From contig JARLIO010000001.1 in the NCBI GenBank assembly GCA_031291675.1, positions 1 through 64,000 of the forward strand: a DNA stretch of 64,000 bases, read 5' to 3'. Of this stretch, positions 1 through 8,514 are shown piece by piece (positions within the stretch are counted from its first letter, which is position 1; each line of letters begins with the position of its first letter). Below the pieces are notes generated by a model. The model saw only the letters and a list, made by a program, of their open reading frames with translations, had not been told where the DNA came from and did not search any database. The position numbers and the translations under genes were made by a program. Origin of the DNA: Azospirillaceae bacterium (GTDB lineage: Bacteria; Pseudomonadota; Alphaproteobacteria; Azospirillales; Azospirillaceae).

Positions 1-2
1 CC

Positions 3-134
3 TATCTCATTCGCCGCGCCGTTGAATGCGCCACAATCACCTACGATCAGATTGTCGCCGGGGCTATGGACAGTGGTGCTATCCGAAATCCGCGTATTCC
101 CGCAATGGTAGCCGCACCTGCCTTAGCCGGATAG
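3..134 (+). CDS. possible C-terminal end of an unidentified gene cut by the window edge
   Basis: A frame open from the first bases of the window runs to a TAG at 132-134 and gives 43 residues ending in AAPALAG. The stretch YLIRRAVECATITYDQIVAG looks like ordinary helical protein, but I recognise no family. It overlaps, antisense, the abnormal 3' end of the isochorismatase-like gene, so at most one of the two readings is real over 47-134. I lean slightly towards this one, because the isochorismatase reading loses its family pattern exactly here. The evidence is weak. Confidence 0.2.
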   Translation, partial: YLIRRAVECATITYDQIVAGAMDSGAIRNPRIPAMVAAPALAG

Positions 135-589
135 GAAGAACCATCAGATACGAGGTACGTCTCATATCCCAGATTTCCAGCCATGCGGACAGTTGCTTCG
201 ACCGAATTATTGGTGATGACGCCAACCACCACCAGCGAATTTACTTCCATGTGATTCAGCATGGTCGTCAGTTCGGTGCCGATGAACGCATTGTTGGTGC
301 GTTTGGCGATTATCGGTTCGCCAGGCAATGGGGCTGTTTCGGGTTTGAACTCGTGCCCCGTTTGTCCAGGTCGGTAATGAGACGTGGCATGGGTAGAATC
401 ATGCCGGACATGCCATACGGGCCAGCCCTGCGCACGCCAATGCGCCAGCAGAAGCGCGATGTTCGCCTCGGCTGAAGGATTGTTCCTTTCGCCCCAACTG
501 GGGTGATCAATGGCCTTTTGGATGTCGATCAGCAGCAGGGCCGAGCCAGCAGGTGAACGTAAAATACCCATAGTATACAGTACCATCAA
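47..589 (-). CDS. isochorismatase-family (cysteine hydrolase-like) protein, 3' end probably damaged
   Basis: The Rossmann-like isochorismatase fold is recognisable from residue 17 (ALLLIDIQKAID, with Asp22 of the usual triad) through AKRTNNAF (Lys97) to GVITNNSVEAT near residue 129. Family hydrolases normally have the Cys nucleophile at that last position, in a TNxCVExT motif; here it is Ser129. After YLVSDG the family normally continues for about 40 residues with the pattern xxxVHxxSLAxLxGE. This protein instead ends in an unrelated, low-complexity tail. Both features suggest a non-hydrolytic or decaying gene. ATGs at 589 and 571 are possible starts and neither has a clear ribosome binding site. 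Its substrate cannot be told. Confidence 0.6.
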   Translation of the reverse strand: MMVLYTMGILRSPAGSALLLIDIQKAIDHPSWGERNNPSAEANIALLLAHWRAQGWPVWHVRHDSTHATSHYRPGQTGHEFKPETAPLPGEPIIAKRTNNAFIGTELTTMLNHMEVNSLVVVGVITNNSVEATVRMAGNLGYETYLVSDGSSYPAKAGAATIAGIRGFRIAPLSIAPATI

Positions 590-1306
590 AGATACAGGCG
601 GTCAATTCGTTGAACTGAAACCCGGCGGTTCTCATTTCGGCTGCCGCCCGCACCCGCTCGGGGGCAGGGGCATTGCCCCCGTTGGGCTTGAGCGAAAGCC
701 CGATGCTTGATTCAGACCTTGATCTCGTCATCGGCCATCGGGTTTATCCCTTTGTGCCCGGTCCGTCGGGTGGTGCTGCGACGAGGTCGCGGGCAATCAA
801 ACACGGATTTCACGGATTGACACGGATTTCACGGATTAACACCGGAGAGGATATCGCGTGGCTGGGCTCTTCCCCGTCCGAAGGAATTCATGGATCATCC
901 AATTGGAAACACCCGCCCCCTGGCGCTTTTTGGGTCGCAGTCAAAATGAAAACGGCTGACTGAAACCGCGGGCTATTGAATGTCTCATGTGGGTCATGAC
1001 CGGAAATAGCCGTCGCCCTCTCTGTCCGTCTCAAAGATCGTGCGTCGGTCCTGGGCTATTGCGCGTTCGTCTCGCTGATCATGCGTCGAAAACGACCCGC
1101 TCTTGTGCGTTGGGCCGTTCATCACGGCGCGTCGCTGCAACTTGCGCACAAACGCGGACATATCGTGTCCTCTTTTGGCGTTGACGGTATAAACGCGGAG
1201 TCATATAGTCTGCGTTACCGGCCGGCGGCTCCTGGCCGCGCAAAGCGCGGCTGCAATGGATGCGCTCTTTTGCCGGCCGTGAGGCCCAACAGGATGGATC
1301 GTCACC
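590..1306. other. 717-bp intergenic region
   Basis: No reading frame on either strand looks like protein. It separates the isochorismatase-like gene, which is read leftwards, from the Rrf2 regulator, so promoters for both should lie here, but no confident -35/-10 pair stands out. The one recognisable structure is the 19-bp tandem duplication at 801-838, listed separately. Confidence 0.5.
801..838. repeat. two tandem 19-bp copies of an ACACGGATTTCACGGATT motif
   Basis: The 19-bp unit at 801-819 is repeated at 820-838 with one change, and a truncated third start follows (ACACCGG). Each unit itself contains the internal near-repeat CACGGATT. Short arrays of similar sequence occur in intergenic DNA of many bacteria. 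No function can be assigned. Confidence 0.75.
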
Positions 1307-1846
1307 ATGGCGCACCTGACCGTCAGCGTCGAATATGCCATCCACTGCCTGCTTTGGCTTGCCGGCTCGGCAGGCGCCCCCCTCAGCAGCCGCGACCTGG
1401 CGGAACTGCAGGGTATATCGCAGAGCTTTCTCGCCAAAATCTTCCCCAAGCTGGAAAAGGCCGGGATCGTCGTGGGCAGCGAAGGCGTGCGCGGTGGCTA
1501 TCGCCTGGCCCGCGCGCCCGCAGAAATCAGCGTCCTGCAAATCGTCGATGCCATCGAAGGCGACAAGCCGCTCTTTGACTGCCAGGAAATCCGCGATCGC
1601 TGCGCGGTATTCGGCGACGCTCCGCCGGTTTGGGCGACAGCCGGCGTTTGCGCCATTCACGCCGTGATGCTGAAGGCGGAACAGGCGATGCGCGATGAGC
1701 TTGCCGCCCACACCCTCGCCGATTTGGCCGTGACCTTCGCCGGCAAGGCGCCCCCGGAATTCATCCTTCAGGTGCAGGACTGGATGACGGAACGGGCGGG
1801 CGCCCGCAAGCCGGGACGGCAGAGCAAGCCCGAACCGCCATCCTGA
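1307..1846 (+). CDS. Rrf2-family transcriptional regulator
   Basis: This 179-residue protein has the Rrf2 winged helix-turn-helix at its N-terminus (EYAIHCLLWLA, then SSRDLAELQGISQSFLAKIF and the GGYRLAR wing). A C-terminal segment carries three cysteines (DCQEIRDRC and AGVC, about residues 90-115). Cysteines in this place ligate an Fe-S cluster in IscR, NsrR and related proteins, so a redox- or NO-sensing cluster is plausible, although the spacing is not that of IscR. The next gene downstream, 140 bp away on the same strand, is a flavoprotein dehydrogenase and is its probable target. Start is the ATG at 1307, after GGATGG. Confidence 0.9.
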   Translation: MAHLTVSVEYAIHCLLWLAGSAGAPLSSRDLAELQGISQSFLAKIFPKLEKAGIVVGSEGVRGGYRLARAPAEISVLQIVDAIEGDKPLFDCQEIRDRCAVFGDAPPVWATAGVCAIHAVMLKAEQAMRDELAAHTLADLAVTFAGKAPPEFILQVQDWMTERAGARKPGRQSKPEPPS

Positions 1847-1986
1847 TACCGCACCGCCGCCCCCTGGCGGCTTCCTGACAAACCCCTGCTTTCTCGTCAG
1901 CCGCCGGGCGCGCCCGGAATGGCGGCCCGTCGCGTGTGCGGGCCGAAGCCCATCGTCGCGCCCGGTCCATGGAAGGTTCGAACATC

Positions 1987-3192
1987 ATGAAAAAGCAAAT
2001 CGTCATCGCCGGCAACGGCTTTGCCGGCTTATGGGCCGCGCTTTCGGCCGCCAGGGCGGTAAGCCTGGCCGGCAAGGAGCAGGACATCGAAGTGACTGTG
2101 GTGTCGCCGAGTCCGACCCTGATCATTCGCCCGCGGCTCTACGAAGCGGCCCTCGACAATGTCAGCCCCGACCTGGGCGCGTTGTTCCAGGCCGTCGGCA
2201 TCAGCCACGTAGCCGGGCGGGTCGACACGATCCGTACCGAGACCCGGGAAGTCGACGTGGACGGCGCTGATGGCCACCACACCCTGGCCTTCGACAAGTT
2301 CATCCTGGCCACCGGGAGTGTCCTGTATCAGCCGCCGGTGCCAGGCCTTGCCGAGCACGGATTCAACGTCGATCAGTTCGCCGCCGCCAAAGCGCTCGAT
2401 GCGCATCTCCAGTCGCTGGCCGACCAGCCGGACCGCGTTGCACGCAACACGGTCGTTGTCGTCGGCGGCGGGTTGACCGGTATCGAGACCGCGGCCGAGA
2501 TGCCCCGGCGGCTGCGGGCCATTCTCGGCGGGACCGTGGCCATCAGGGTGGTGCTGATCGAGCAGGCACCGGTCGTTGGCTCCCATCTCGGTGCGGCCGC
2601 CCGTTCGGTCGTCGAGCAGGCCTTGGCCGCCTGCGGCGTCGAGATCATCACCGACACCGCCGTCTCCGCCATCGAGGCCGGTCGCATGGTAACGTCCACA
2701 GGTCGGATTATCGAGACCGACACGGTTGTGTGGACGACCGGCGCGCGGGCCAACCCGCTGGCGGCGCAGATCGCCGGCGAACATGACCGCCTTGGCCGTA
2801 TTCATGCCGATCCCTATCTTCGCGCTGGCAGCGTCACGGATGTGTTCGTCGCCGGCGACGTCGCCTATGCCGCCAGCGACAAAATCGGCAACCACGCCCT
2901 GATGTCGTGCCAGCACGCCCTCAGCCTGGGTCGGGTCGCCGGCTACAACGCTGCCGCCGAACTGGTCGGTTTGCCGCTTCATCCCTACAGCCAGCCAAAA
3001 TATGTGACGTGCATCGACCTGGGCCCCTGGGGTGGGCTCTATACCGAGGGCTGGGACCCGCAGGTCCGTCTCACGAGAGACGAAGCCAAGGCTCTCAAAG
3101 TCGAAATCACCACCAAGTGGATTTACCCGCCGGCGGCCGACCATGATGCCGCCTTTGCCATCGCCAATCCCGATTTCGTGATTGTTCCGTGA
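1987..3192 (+). CDS. NAD(P)/FAD-dependent oxidoreductase, NDH-2-like
   Basis: The N-terminal FAD-binding motif is GNGFAGLWAA. A second Rossmann motif (VVVGGGLTGIETAAEM, about residue 155) would bind the NAD(P)H cofactor, and FVAGDVAYA near residue 290 is the conserved flavin-contacting segment. Layout and the 401-residue length fit type-II NADH dehydrogenases and related pyridine-nucleotide disulphide oxidoreductases; no redox-active CxxC pair is present. The ATG at 1987 (MKKQIVIAGNG) is preferred over the upstream in-frame ATG at 1936 because the fold begins there and GGAAGG lies just upstream. Probably electron transfer from NAD(P)H to a quinone or small acceptor under control of the adjacent Rrf2 protein (inference). 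Confidence 0.85.
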   Translation: MKKQIVIAGNGFAGLWAALSAARAVSLAGKEQDIEVTVVSPSPTLIIRPRLYEAALDNVSPDLGALFQAVGISHVAGRVDTIRTETREVDVDGADGHHTLAFDKFILATGSVLYQPPVPGLAEHGFNVDQFAAAKALDAHLQSLADQPDRVARNTVVVVGGGLTGIETAAEMPRRLRAILGGTVAIRVVLIEQAPVVGSHLGAAARSVVEQALAACGVEIITDTAVSAIEAGRMVTSTGRIIETDTVVWTTGARANPLAAQIAGEHDRLGRIHADPYLRAGSVTDVFVAGDVAYAASDKIGNHALMSCQHALSLGRVAGYNAAAELVGLPLHPYSQPKYVTCIDLGPWGGLYTEGWDPQVRLTRDEAKALKVEITTKWIYPPAADHDAAFAIANPDFVIVP

Positions 3193-3262
3193 ACCGTCCC
3201 CCAGGCGCCCTGTGGCACAAAACGAGGTGATCGAGGTCCTCCGGGTCCAACTAGAAAGAGAC

Positions 3263-3292
3263 AGTGGCGCGGGCACGGAGGCCCGCGCCACT
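3263..3292. terminator. bidirectional terminator-like hairpin between convergent genes
   Basis: A perfect 12-bp stem (AGTGGCGCGGGC and its complement) encloses a 6-nt loop. It sits between the convergent ends of the oxidoreductase (3192) and pcaQ (3366). There is no strong T-tract, so termination strength is uncertain, but the position fits a shared terminator. Confidence 0.7.
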
Positions 3293-3365
3293 GCGACGTT
3301 TCATTCACCGCGGGTCGGCCCCAGGCCGCTCGGCGGCAAATAGCTTCAGTTTTTCCCGCAACCCT

Positions 3366-4292
3366 TCACCCTGATCGGGGCATCCGTGCAACACACTGGC
3401 GCACGGCGTCGATGAAGAGCCGCGTCGGCACCGGGAGCGTCATGCCGGCCTGCGTGGTCAGTCCGACCGGTCCCATGGTGTCGGCGGTGCCCAATGGCAG
3501 ATGGCGCAACCGTCCCTCCTCGAGCTCCTCGGCGACCACGCCTTCGGAGATGATCCAGATGGCATCGGACAGGCGGACATAGCGACGGCCGAAGGCCAAC
3601 GAAACCGTCTCGATCACGTTGGCGAGGTGCCCGACACCATGGGCGATCAGGAAGCGGTCGACGGCTGGACGGATCGCGGCATCGGGCGGCGGCAGCACCA
3701 CCTGCCAGGCGGCAAGCGACGAAATGTCGAAGGCATCTGGTTGCAGAAGCGGATGATCCGGACGCACCAGCAGCACGATCTTTTCTGAATAGAGATGCTC
3801 GAAGGCCAGGCCCGTCATCGTGTCGGAGTCCCCCATGCGGCCGATCACCAGGTCAAGATCGCCCTGCCGAAGCTGCGACAGCAGATAGGCATTCGGCCCG
3901 GTGATGATGCGCAGCGTCGGTGCGCGCGGGGTGGCGGTGAAACGGGCGACCACCGCGGGCAGGATGCGCCCCGACACTGTCGGCAACGCGCCTACCGTCA
4001 CCGTCACGGCATCCGCGGCGCGGGTCCGGGCCACGGAATCAATGCCCTGGCGCAGGGCGGTCAGGCTCGCACCGGCATAGCGGAAGAACACCTCGCCGAG
4101 ATCGGTCAGGCCCAACTGGCGACGGCTCCGATCGAACAGCGGCGCGTCCAGGAGAGCTTCCAGCTCCTGGATCGATTTCGAGACCGCGGGCTGGGTGACG
4201 TGAAGAACCGCCGCCGCCTTGACCACGCTTTTGAGGCGCGCGGTCTCCCAAAAGCACGCCAGATGCCGCAACTTGATCCGACCGTCGATCAT
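3366..4292 (-). CDS. pcaQ: LysR-family activator PcaQ of the protocatechuate operon
   Basis: This 308-residue LysR-type regulator begins MIDGRIKLRHLACF, the usual PcaQ/GbpR-type N-terminus. The helix-turn-helix is VVKAAAVLHVTQPAVSKSI, followed by the periplasmic-binding-protein-like effector domain. PcaQ responds to beta-carboxy-cis,cis-muconate or its lactone and activates pca genes. It is divergent from pcaC with a clear PcaQ-type palindrome in the 126-bp gap, so both the call and the target are well supported. The ATG at 4292 is chosen over an in-frame ATG at 4349 because the longer form would run through the operator. Confidence 0.93.
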   Translation of the reverse strand: MIDGRIKLRHLACFWETARLKSVVKAAAVLHVTQPAVSKSIQELEALLDAPLFDRSRRQLGLTDLGEVFFRYAGASLTALRQGIDSVARTRAADAVTVTVGALPTVSGRILPAVVARFTATPRAPTLRIITGPNAYLLSQLRQGDLDLVIGRMGDSDTMTGLAFEHLYSEKIVLLVRPDHPLLQPDAFDISSLAAWQVVLPPPDAAIRPAVDRFLIAHGVGHLANVIETVSLAFGRRYVRLSDAIWIISEGVVAEELEEGRLRHLPLGTADTMGPVGLTTQAGMTLPVPTRLFIDAVRQCVARMPRSG

Positions 4293-4312
4293 CGTCACGC
4301 CCACGTCCATAC

Positions 4313-4328
4313 ATAACTTCCAGGTTAT
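4313..4328. promoter_or_regulatory. PcaQ operator in the pcaQ-pcaC intergenic region
   Basis: ATAACT-TCCA-GGTTAT is an almost perfect inverted repeat. It matches the ATAACC-N4-GGTTAA box described for PcaQ in Sinorhizobium meliloti. It lies 21 bp upstream of the pcaQ start and 90 bp upstream of the pcaC start, the expected place for autoregulation and operon activation. Confidence 0.85.
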
Positions 4329-4418
4329 ATAATGGGCGTGAAATCTCATTTCACAAACCGGTTTCTTCGCTCTACGATATTACCAAATAGACGAAATGAT
4401 CACCACCGGAGCCGCCTG

Positions 4419-4829
4419 ATGGGGGAGACGACCACGCGCTATCGGATCGGTATGGCGACCCGCCGCGCCGTACTCGGCGATGCCCATGTCGACGGCGCCG
4501 AGGCGCAAAAATCGACTCTCGATGAGTGCTTTCAGACCTTCATCATCGAAGGTGCCTGGGGTAGCGTCTGGTCGCGGCCGGGCCTGACGAAGCGTGAGCG
4601 CTCGCTCGTGACCCTGGCCCTGCTGGCGGCGCTGGGTCATGACGAGGAGGTCGCGCTTCACGTCCGGGCCGCCCGCAATACCGGCGCCACGCCGCAGGAC
4701 ATCCTGGAAGCGATGCTGCACGTGGCGGTCTATGCTGGCGTACCGGCCGCCAACCGCGCGATCCGGATCGTCAAGACGACCCTGGCCGCGCGAGAGGCCG
4801 AAGAACGCGCCGAAGCCGGGATCGCCTAA
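4419..4829 (+). CDS. pcaC: 4-carboxymuconolactone decarboxylase
   Basis: First gene of the pca operon. This 136-residue single-domain protein of the carboxymuconolactone decarboxylase fold converts 4-carboxymuconolactone to 3-oxoadipate enol-lactone. The family features are the core WSRPGLTKRERSLVTLALLA and the helix GHDEEVALHVRAARNTGATP, in which Glu and His take part in catalysis. The ATG at 4419 follows GGAG at 4408; the longer frame from 4332 would start next to the PcaQ box and has no homologous N-terminus. Next gene is pcaH, 103 bp downstream. Confidence 0.93.
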   Translation: MGETTTRYRIGMATRRAVLGDAHVDGAEAQKSTLDECFQTFIIEGAWGSVWSRPGLTKRERSLVTLALLAALGHDEEVALHVRAARNTGATPQDILEAMLHVAVYAGVPAANRAIRIVKTTLAAREAEERAEAGIA

Positions 4830-4932
4830 CGTTCCCGACGTGGGCCGGGTGTCGCGGGTTCACCTGGCGCGCCTGGTGCGGCGCAAAAAAAACATGGCGC
4901 AAAGCCATTTTTGATCAAAAGGGAGGAATTCC

Positions 4933-5658
4933 GTGACCCAGGAAGGCAGTTACTACCAGAGGGACCGCGCCTGGCATCCGCCGGCCTTCACGCCGCAATA
5001 CAAGACCTCGGTGCTGCGGTCACCCCAGCGGCCGCTGTTGTCGCTCGAAAACACGCTCTCCGAGCTCACCGGGCCGGTGTTCGGGCATGGCCGCCTGGGT
5101 CCGCTCGACAACGACCTGATCACCAATTACGCCCATGGCGGGGAAGCGATCGGCCAGCGTCTTGTCGTCCATGGCCGTGTGCTGGACGAGAACGGCCGCG
5201 GCCTGCCCGGGGTGCTGGTCGAGTTCTGGCAGGCCAATGCCGGCGGGCGCTACCGGCATCACAAGGAAGGCTACCGCGCGGCGCTTGACCCGAATTTCGG
5301 CGGCTGCGGCCGCTATATCACCGACCCCGACGGCGGTTATCATTTCCGCACGATCAAGCCCGGGGCCTATCCCTGGCCCAACCGGGTCAATGACTGGCGG
5401 CCCGCGCATATTCACTTCTCGGTGTTCGGTCATGCCTTCGCCCAGCGTCTCGTGACCCAGATGTATTTCGAGGGCGACCCCATGATCTGGCAATGCCCGA
5501 TCGTGGCGACGATCCCCGACCGGCGCGCCATCGAGCAACTGATCGCGGCGCTCGACCGCAACAATACGACGCCGATGGATTCGCTGGCCTACAAGTTTGA
5601 CATCGTGCTGCGGGGCCGGCGCTCGACCTTTTTCGAAAACCGGCCGGAGGGAAACTGA
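4933..5658 (+). CDS. pcaH: protocatechuate 3,4-dioxygenase beta subunit
   Basis: With PcaG it forms the intradiol ring-cleaving enzyme that turns protocatechuate plus O2 into beta-carboxy-cis,cis-muconate. The 241-residue protein has the beta-subunit N-terminus ([12 protein letters not shown]) and the intradiol core [16 protein letters not shown]. The non-heme Fe(III) ligand region includes the Tyr of GAYPWPN and the two His of PAHIHFS, present in the beta subunit only. The start is a GTG at 4933 supported by a strong GGGAGG at 4921-4926. It overlaps pcaG by one base (TGATG). Confidence 0.95.
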   Translation: MTQEGSYYQRDRAWHPPAFTPQYKTSVLRSPQRPLLSLENTLSELTGPVFGHGRLGPLDNDLITNYAHGGEAIGQRLVVHGRVLDENGRGLPGVLVEFWQANAGGRYRHHKEGYRAALDPNFGGCGRYITDPDGGYHFRTIKPGAYPWPNRVNDWRPAHIHFSVFGHAFAQRLVTQMYFEGDPMIWQCPIVATIPDRRAIEQLIAALDRNNTTPMDSLAYKFDIVLRGRRSTFFENRPEGN

Positions 5659-6284
5659 TGGTCCAGCGCCTCGACATCCTCAAGGAAACCCCGTCCCAGA
5701 CCGCCGGCCCCTATGTCCATATCGGCGCCACCCCGAACGCGATCGATATCGCCGGCGTCTGGCAGACCGATCTCGGTTCGGTGATGCTGACAGCCGAAAC
5801 CACCGGCGAACGCATTGTGGTCAAGGGTCGCGTGATCGACGGCGCCGGCCGGCCCCTGACCGACGCACTCGTGGAGATCTGGCAGGCCGATGCCGCCGGC
5901 CTCTACAATTCACCCCAGGAACCGCGCGGGACCGCGGACCGGCATTTCGTCGGGTGGGGGCGGCAGGCGGTCGATCGGGATACCGGCGAATTTTGCTTCG
6001 CGACGATCAAACCGGGAAGCGTGCCCTTTGGCGATGGCCGCCTGATGGCGCCGCACATCACGGTCTGGATCGTCGCCCGGGGCATCAATATCGGCCTTCA
6101 CACCCGGTTGTATTTTGGTGACGAGGCCGTCGCCAATGCCGGGGACCCGGTGCTGCTCCGGATCGAGGATCGGTCGCGTATCGCGACGCTGGTCGCACCA
6201 AAGGATTTGTCCACCGATCCGCCGACCTACCGTTTCGACATTCATCTGCAGGGCCCGCAAGAGACGGTGTTCTTCGACATCTGA
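5658..6284 (+). CDS. pcaG: protocatechuate 3,4-dioxygenase alpha subunit
   Basis: This 208-residue partner of PcaH has the N-terminal signature ETPSQTAGPYVHIG and the same intradiol beta-sandwich (DALVEIWQADAAG). The Fe ligands of the beta subunit are not conserved here (GSVPFGDG and APHITVWI replace GAYPWPN and AHIHFS), as is normal for alpha. The start overlaps the pcaH stop, indicating translational coupling, and GGAGGG precedes it. Repeat copy A follows the stop. Confidence 0.95.
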   Translation: MVQRLDILKETPSQTAGPYVHIGATPNAIDIAGVWQTDLGSVMLTAETTGERIVVKGRVIDGAGRPLTDALVEIWQADAAGLYNSPQEPRGTADRHFVGWGRQAVDRDTGEFCFATIKPGSVPFGDGRLMAPHITVWIVARGINIGLHTRLYFGDEAVANAGDPVLLRIEDRSRIATLVAPKDLSTDPPTYRFDIHLQGPQETVFFDI

Positions 6285-6299
6285 CCCCAGTGGACGCGC

Positions 6300-6402
6300 T
6301 GGAGCTGCTTCCGATCATGTTGGATCGGAAACAGCTCCAGATCTTTGATTTGTCGCATTTTCTACGCCCAACCTGAATCCACTTGGTCGGAAAATGCTCT
6401 AG
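6300..6402. repeat. dispersed intergenic repeat, copy A (full length)
   Basis: A hairpin-forming half (GAGCTGCTTCCGATC against GATCGGAAACAGCTC, one mismatch) is followed by a second half starting AGATCTTTGATTTGTCGCAT and ending GGTCGGAAAATGCTCTAG. The same sequence recurs at 47031-47133, and its second half at 55995-56059. Its place between pcaG and pobA puts a hairpin inside the operon, where it could affect mRNA stability. It belongs to a type of repeat common in alphaproteobacterial intergenic regions (from memory). Confidence 0.85.
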
Positions 6403-6423
6403 CAAAGCCCAACGGAGCAACGC

Positions 6424-7605
6424 ATGACACGTATCCAGGTCGCGATCATCGGTGCCGGTCCGGCCGGCCTGTTCCTCGGCCATCTGCTGCACCGGCAGGG
6501 CATCGCGGTGACCGTCCTCGAACGCCGCAGCCGCGCCCATGTCGAAGGCCGGGTCCGCGCCGGGGTCCTCGAACAGGGGACCGTCGATCTGCTCCATGCG
6601 CTGGGCCTCGATCAGCGGCTGCGCCACGAGGGGCTCGTTCACGAAGGCACCAAGCTGTCGATCGATGGTGAGATCTTTCACATTGATTTCCGGGGCCTCA
6701 CCGGGGGGGCGACGGTCACGGTCTATGGTCAGCAGGAGCTGACGAGGGATCTGTACGACGCGGCTGCCGCCCACGGCTTGCCGATCGTCTTCGAGGTCGA
6801 GGATGTCCATCTCGATGACATCGAAAGTGCCCACCCCACGGTGAGCTATCGCAAGGACGGGACGACGCGCCACCTTGCCTGCGACGTCATTGCCGGCTGC
6901 GACGGCTTCCAGGGTGTCAGCCGCAAAGCGATCCCGGCGGTGGCGCAGAAGACGTTCGAGCGCGCCTACGATGTCGGTTGGCTCGGCATCCTTGCCGACG
7001 TGCCGCCGGTCGACCCCGAACTGATCTATTGCCGCCATGCGGATGGCTTCGCCCTGGCGTCGATGCGCTCGCCGACGCGCAGCCGCTACTATCTGCAATG
7101 CGCCGTCGACGAGTGCGTCGACGCCTGGCCTGACGACCGCTTCTGGGATGAGCTGTGCCGCCGCCTCGGCCCGCAGATGGCGGATCGCGTCACGCGCGGG
7201 CCCATCTTCGAGAGATCGGTCGTGCCACTGCGCAGCTTCGTGACCGAGCCGATGCGCCATGGCCGGCTGTTCCTGGCCGGCGATGCCGCCCATATCGTGC
7301 CGCCGACCGGCGCCAAGGGGCTCAATCTCGCAGCGTCGGATGTCATGATCCTGGCCCGGGCGCTCGTGCATTTCTTCAAAACCGGATCGGAATCCGGGTT
7401 GGACGGCTATTCGGCCCAGGCATTGGCGCGGGTGTGGAAGGCCGAACGCTTTTCCTGGTGGTTCACCGGACTGACCCATCGCTTGCCGAACATGGACGCT
7501 TTCGCGCGAAAGATGCAAAGCGCCGAACTGAGCTATATCCGCTCGTCCCGGGCCGCTCAGACCACACTGGCGGAAAACTATGTTGGCCTGCCGCTGGACC
7601 GGTGA
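6424..7605 (+). CDS. pobA: 4-hydroxybenzoate 3-monooxygenase
   Basis: A flavoprotein hydroxylase that converts 4-hydroxybenzoate to protocatechuate with NADPH and O2, feeding the PcaHG reaction. The 393-residue length is that of PobA. Motifs are the FAD motif GAGPAGLFLGHLL, the family block RVRAGVLEQGTVDLL, the DG motif GCDGFQGVSR and the second FAD motif GDAAHIVPPTGAKGLN. The ATG at 6424 follows ACGGAG. Its placement inside the pca operon, between pcaG and pcaD, makes the hydroxybenzoate route one transcriptional unit under PcaQ. There is no separate PobR. Confidence 0.95.
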   Translation: MTRIQVAIIGAGPAGLFLGHLLHRQGIAVTVLERRSRAHVEGRVRAGVLEQGTVDLLHALGLDQRLRHEGLVHEGTKLSIDGEIFHIDFRGLTGGATVTVYGQQELTRDLYDAAAAHGLPIVFEVEDVHLDDIESAHPTVSYRKDGTTRHLACDVIAGCDGFQGVSRKAIPAVAQKTFERAYDVGWLGILADVPPVDPELIYCRHADGFALASMRSPTRSRYYLQCAVDECVDAWPDDRFWDELCRRLGPQMADRVTRGPIFERSVVPLRSFVTEPMRHGRLFLAGDAAHIVPPTGAKGLNLAASDVMILARALVHFFKTGSESGLDGYSAQALARVWKAERFSWWFTGLTHRLPNMDAFARKMQSAELSYIRSSRAAQTTLAENYVGLPLDR

Positions 7606-7717
7606 CACGAAGGCCAGGCCGATGACCGGATCCGCCCCCGCCCGCCGCTCACCGCCCGCCGCCCGCCGCTCGCCACCGTCCCATTTCCGTTGCCACGATG
7701 AACAGGGTGTAATTGCG

Positions 7718-8512
7718 ATGGCATTCGTTGAGGTCCGGGATATCGTCCTTCACGTTCATCGTTCCGGTGATCCCCGCGGGCCGCTGGTTGTTTTCGCCAA
7801 TTCGCTGGGTACCGATGCGCGCATCTGGGACGCGGTCGTGGCCCGGTTGCCCGACCGGTACGGGGTGCTGTGCTATGACAAGCGCGGCCATGGCCTGTCC
7901 GACGCGCCGCCCGGGCCCTGCGCGATCGCCGACCATGCCGATGACCTTGTCGGCGTTCTCGATCATTTCGGGGCCCATCGTGTCGCTCTGGTCGGGTTGT
8001 CGATTGGCGGCATGATCGCGCAGGCGATCGCGGCGCGGCATCCCGACCGGATCGCCGCCCTGGTCCTGTGCGATACCGCGGCGCGGATCGGCACCGCCGA
8101 GACCTGGAATGCCCGAATCGCGGCGGTCGAGAGCCAGGGATTGCCCGCGATCGCGGACAGCGTGCTCCAACGCTGGTTCACCCGCGTCTATCGGGAAACG
8201 GAGGCCGCTTGTCTGCGCGGCTGGCATAACATGCTGGTGCGACAACCGGTGACGGGCTACGCGGCCAGTTGCGCCGCAATCCGTGATGCCGATCTCCGCG
8301 ATCAGGCCGCCGGGATCACGGCGCCGACGCTGTGCCTGGTCGGCGACCAGGATCTTTCGACCCCGCCTGACCTGGTGCGGGACACGGCGGCGCTGATCCC
8401 GGGGGCGCGGTTCGAAGTCATTGCCCGGTCGGGTCACCTGCCATGCATCGAGCAGCCGGAGGACCTGGCGGCCCTGGTCACGCGGCATTTCGCCGATGCG
8501 GGATACCGGTGA
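7718..8512 (+). CDS. pcaD: 3-oxoadipate enol-lactonase
   Basis: This 264-residue alpha/beta hydrolase has nucleophile Ser95 in GLSIGGM and the C-terminal His in ARSGHLPCIEQP. It hydrolyses 3-oxoadipate enol-lactone to 3-oxoadipate, the last lower-pathway step present in this window. The ATG at 7718 is where homologous sequence (MAFVEVRDIVLHVH) begins. The 110 bp after pobA is a GC-rich run with repeated CGCCCGCCGCTC and reads as spacer. It is followed after two bases by pcaB. Confidence 0.92.
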   Translation: MAFVEVRDIVLHVHRSGDPRGPLVVFANSLGTDARIWDAVVARLPDRYGVLCYDKRGHGLSDAPPGPCAIADHADDLVGVLDHFGAHRVALVGLSIGGMIAQAIAARHPDRIAALVLCDTAARIGTAETWNARIAAVESQGLPAIADSVLQRWFTRVYRETEAACLRGWHNMLVRQPVTGYAASCAAIRDADLRDQAAGITAPTLCLVGDQDLSTPPDLVRDTAALIPGARFEVIARSGHLPCIEQPEDLAALVTRHFADAGYR

Positions 8513-8514
8513 TC

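Noticed and set aside
673-963. 96-residue plus-strand frame in the intergenic region
   Set aside because: Runs through the tandem repeat, no family pattern and no ribosome binding site.
6085-7608. 507-residue open frame antisense to pobA
   Set aside because: It is the complement of a well-supported gene and has arginine-rich, repetitive composition with no family motif; long shadow frames are expected in GC-rich DNA.
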